8,265 nt of DNA from an uncultured Gemella sp. (lineage in GTDB: Bacteria; Bacillota; Bacilli; Staphylococcales; Gemellaceae). The notes below the pieces were generated by a model that saw only the letters and a list, made by a program, of their open reading frames with translations, was not told the DNA's origin and made no database searches. The DNA lies in contig CAKMQF010000048.1 in assembly GCA_927911745.1 (NCBI GenBank), positions 1 to 8,265 on the forward strand, given 5' to 3'. How positions within the stretch are numbered: the stretch's first letter is position 1; each line of letters opens with the position of its first letter. A program made the position numbers and the translations under genes. Below, piece after piece: positions 6,656-8,265 of the stretch.

Positions 6656-7419
6656 TGGAAAATATAATAGAAATTAATAACCTGACGTTTAAGTATGATA
6701 ATAAAAATGCTCTTTTTGAAGGTCTAAATGTAAGCATTGAAAAGGGTAAGATTACTACCCTACTTGGTAAAAATGGTTGTGGTAAAAGTACACTTATAAA
6801 AATATTAGCAAAAAACTTAAACTATAATGCTGGAAGTGTAAAAATTGAAGATAAAGAATTAAATTCATATTCATTAAAAGAACTTGCGAGTATTCTTGCA
6901 ATTGTTTATCAAAAGAATGAAACTCCACGAGAAATTACCGTCTATGATATGGTTAGTTTCGCTAGACTTCCTTACCAAAACATTTTCTTTTACAAGCCTA
7001 CTTCTAGTGATGTTGAAAAGATTGAATTTGCACTTAAAAAAACTAATCTACAGGCTTATAAAGATAAACGTGTAGATGAGTTATCGGGAGGTCAGCTCCA
7101 ACGTGTTTATATCGCAATGGCATTAGCACAAAGTACTGATATTATTATACTAGACGAGCCTACTACCTTCCTTGATATAAAATATCAAAAATCTATAATG
7201 CAACTTGTTAGAGATCTTAATAAATCTCTGGGAATCACTATTATCATGGTCCTACACGATATAAATCAAGCTCTTGCTTATAGTGACAATATTATCGCTC
7301 TTCTTGATGGAAAAGTAATTAAAAATGATCAAGCTGAGAACTTCTTTGATGAAGAGCTTCTAAACAGACTTTATGATGCTGATATCAAAATAGAAGATGG
7401 AAAAGTAATTAGTTGGTAA
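6655..7419 (+). CDS. ATP-binding protein of the heme/iron ABC transporter (FepC/FhuC type)
   Basis: A 254-residue cytoplasmic ATPase that should drive the permease encoded just before it. The ATG at 6655 overlaps the permease stop (TAATG), which suggests translational coupling, and AAAGGAG lies at 6641-6647. All ABC motifs are present: Walker A GKNGCGKST (38-46), Q-loop Gln86, signature LSGGQ (143-147), Walker B IIILDEP (163-169) with catalytic Glu168, D-loop FLDI (172-175) and switch His201. Length and sequence match the iron-siderophore/heme ATPase group (FepC, FhuC, HtsC-like); substrate is taken from the neighbours. In S. aureus the IsdEF transporter relies on an ATPase encoded elsewhere (FhuC), whereas here one is part of the operon. 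The gene is intact. Confidence 0.95.
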   Translation: MENIIEINNLTFKYDNKNALFEGLNVSIEKGKITTLLGKNGCGKSTLIKILAKNLNYNAGSVKIEDKELNSYSLKELASILAIVYQKNETPREITVYDMVSFARLPYQNIFFYKPTSSDVEKIEFALKKTNLQAYKDKRVDELSGGQLQRVYIAMALAQSTDIIILDEPTTFLDIKYQKSIMQLVRDLNKSLGITIIMVLHDINQALAYSDNIIALLDGKVIKNDQAENFFDEELLNRLYDADIKIEDGKVISW

Positions 7420-7453
7420 CTTTTTAAATATCTGATATAAATATTTTAAATAA

Positions 7454-7497
7454 ATCGCTACATCTTGGTATTAATACATAGATGTAGCGATATTTTT
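7454..7497 (+). terminator. Intrinsic terminator of the heme operon
   Basis: Perfect 12-bp arms ATCGCTACATCT (7454-7465) and AGATGTAGCGAT (7480-7491) enclose a 14-base loop, followed by ATTTTTAT. This lies 35 bases after the ATPase stop and is the strongest terminator signal in the window, marking the end of the transport operon. Confidence 0.85.
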
Positions 7498-7532
7498 ATA
7501 CCTGTAAAGACAGTTAATGTTATTTCAGCAAT

Positions 7533-7706
7533 CTAATCTAAATAAATGCTGACTGCTTCTAGCTTTCTTTGAGGTGCTAACTCTGCGTAAGTATCCATAG
7601 TAGTTGACATTGACTTATGCCCCATTGTACCTACATTAAGCAATATTGAATCATGAGTGTGTCGAAACAAATGGAAAGCATAATCTGGTGATTCTAGACT
7701 TACTAT
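7533..7706 (-). pseudogene. Remnant of a tyrosine recombinase (phage/transposon integrase), C-terminal catalytic part
   Basis: Read on the - strand this gives about 57 recognisable residues: a FHLFRHTHDSILLNVG block, then MGHKSMSTTMDTYAELAPQ. These hold the HxxR box, the GH motif and the nucleophile Tyr (in DTY, ten residues after the His of GH) of integrases. The stretch normally between LLNVG and GH (about ten residues, IKxVSxRL-like) is missing, so there is an internal in-frame deletion. The DNA-binding and N-terminal catalytic parts are absent. The open frame continues up to 7835, but beyond about 7706 it merely runs antisense to transposase sequence. A dead remnant of an integrated element. 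Confidence 0.8.
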
Positions 7707-7739
7707 TGAAAATGATAAAATAAAAATGTACAAATAGGT

Positions 7740-7979
7740 TATAATAGCGCATATTATCAGTTTCACTATCAGATTTGGCACAGCATTTATTCGACAAACC
7801 TCATTGAGTCTCTTAATAAAGAAATCAAACGTCAAACGAAAAAGAAGTTTTTTCCTAACGAGGAGTCTCTGGAACGTTACTTAGTTACTTTGTTTGAAGA
7901 TTATAATTTCAAGCAAAGTCAACGAATCCATAAAGGGGGTAGCCAATGTTATGACACGCTCGAAAGCTTATTTGATTAA
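7740..7979 (+). pseudogene. 3' fragment of an IS256-family transposase
   Basis: The + strand frame ending at TAA 7977-7979 gives a typical IS256-family C-terminus: IYSTNLIESLNKEIKRQTKKK, FPNEESLERYLVTLFEDY, then NFKQSQRIHKGGSQCYDTLESLF. Only about the last 75-80 of roughly 400 residues remain. The catalytic DDE positions belonging to the N-terminal and central parts are lost apart from this terminal helical region. The homology fades upstream of about 7740 (YYQFHYQIWHS is the last plausible match), where the integrase remnant begins, and no start codon or ribosome site is associated. Most similar, as far as I recall, to the IS905/ISLgar5 type of lactic bacteria. Confidence 0.88.
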
Positions 7980-8027
7980 TACTCCGTAACTCTACTTGAG
8001 TGTTTACACATATTTATTGACAGTATC
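7740..8027 (+). mobile_element. Truncated IS256-family insertion sequence with its right end
   Basis: After the transposase stop there is a short non-coding tail and a sequence TGTTTACACA...TTGACAGTATC (8001-8027) that resembles the terminal inverted repeat of IS905-like members as I remember it. The left end is absent from the window, so the copy is 5'-truncated at its junction with the integrase remnant. The exact right boundary is a judgement. Confidence 0.65.
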
Positions 8028-8125
8028 AACATGATACGAGTAGGTATTTCTTGTGAGTAAATTTCATCAGAAAATTTCATAGATAAGTTCTATATATAAT
8101 CATGGTAAAGTAGTAAAAATAGTTA
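8028..8125. other. AT-rich spacer without recognised features
   Basis: About 100 bases between the insertion-sequence end and the regulator fragment. No open frame, hairpin or promoter stands out; AAATTTCAT occurs twice close together, which is unremarkable in DNA this rich in A and T. Confidence 0.5.
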
Positions 8126-8265
8126 TTATCCTAGTTGATTAAAAAACTCTCTGATTTCCTCATCTTTATAAAATAATATATAATTTTCCCCTCTCTTCTA
8201 GTATCCAAGATGTTTTCATTAGCTAGTTTACGAAGATGGTGGGATGCAGATGCCATACTGAGATC
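8126..8265 (-). pseudogene. C-terminal fragment of an ArsR-family (SmtB/CadC-like) metal-sensing repressor, frameshifted and cut by the window edge
   Basis: On the - strand from the window end the frame reads LSMASASHHLRKLANENIL, then DTRREGKIIYYF: the recognition helix (S-x-S-H-H-L-x-x-L) and beta-wing (R-x-E-G-K-x-x-Y-Y) of ArsR-family winged-helix repressors. After YYF the frame slips at the four-base A run on the + strand (8170-8173): the current frame stops at 8131-8133. Adding one base gives the normal-looking end KDEEIREFFNQLG with a stop at 8126-8128. Metal-binding residues in the N-terminal part are outside the window, so the metal or other signal is unknown. It is convergent with the heme operon and separated by mobile-element debris, so a link to heme regulation is not supported. 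Confidence 0.72.

Noticed and set aside
7533..7835. An intact 100-residue gene on the - strand
   Set aside because: Only residues from about 44 on are integrase-like; the first part is antisense to the IS256-family transposase fragment and has no domain of its own.

Overview
This window is a low-GC, AT-rich Firmicute sequence carrying a cell-surface heme-acquisition operon that combines Isd-type parts (NEAT domains, IsdE/IsdF) with a streptococcal Shp-type part. Sortase-anchored wall proteins, a lipoprotein with a classic lipobox, strong AGGAGG-type ribosome sites and low GC all indicate a Gram-positive. The mix of Isd and Shr/Shp/Hts traits would suit Gemella or a close relative, but that is inference and no marker gene is present.

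Layout on the + strand: (1) 2-1012, the C-terminal 336 residues of a large wall-anchored surface protein cut by the window edge; (2) 1097-3010, a secreted protein with three NEAT domains and a sorting signal; (3) 3128-4451, a secreted protein joining one NEAT domain to a Shp-like heme-binding domain, whose C-terminal membrane anchor is knocked out of frame by one extra base; (4) 4462-5421, an IsdE/HtsA-type heme-binding lipoprotein; (5) 5422-5677, an intergenic block of large nested palindromes ending in a terminator-like hairpin, followed by a promoter; (6) 5678-6655, an IsdF/FecCD-type permease broken by three single-base shifts; (7) 6655-7419, its ABC ATPase; (8) a terminator at 7454-7497.

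The proteins suggest a relay. Wall proteins (1, 2) would take heme from hemoproteins, the NEAT-Shp protein (3) would receive it at the membrane, the lipoprotein (4) would deliver it to the transporter, and permease plus ATPase (6, 7) would import it. The most notable point is that all four visible NEAT domains lack the usual heme-coordinating YxxxY motif and carry methionines there instead (MxxxM in three, MxxxxM in one), together with an upstream SM motif. The Shp-like domain also keeps its two ligand methionines and the lipoprotein its Met/His pair, so the whole path looks methionine-based.

From about 7533 to the end the window is a graveyard of mobile and broken genes: a tyrosine-recombinase C-terminal remnant (- strand), the 3' end of an IS256-family transposase with a likely right terminal repeat (+ strand), and a frameshifted ArsR-family regulator fragment (- strand) running off the edge. 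The four frame breaks in the heme operon are all one surplus base in a short run of identical bases, with conserved protein on both sides, so sequencing error must be considered before calling these genes dead.
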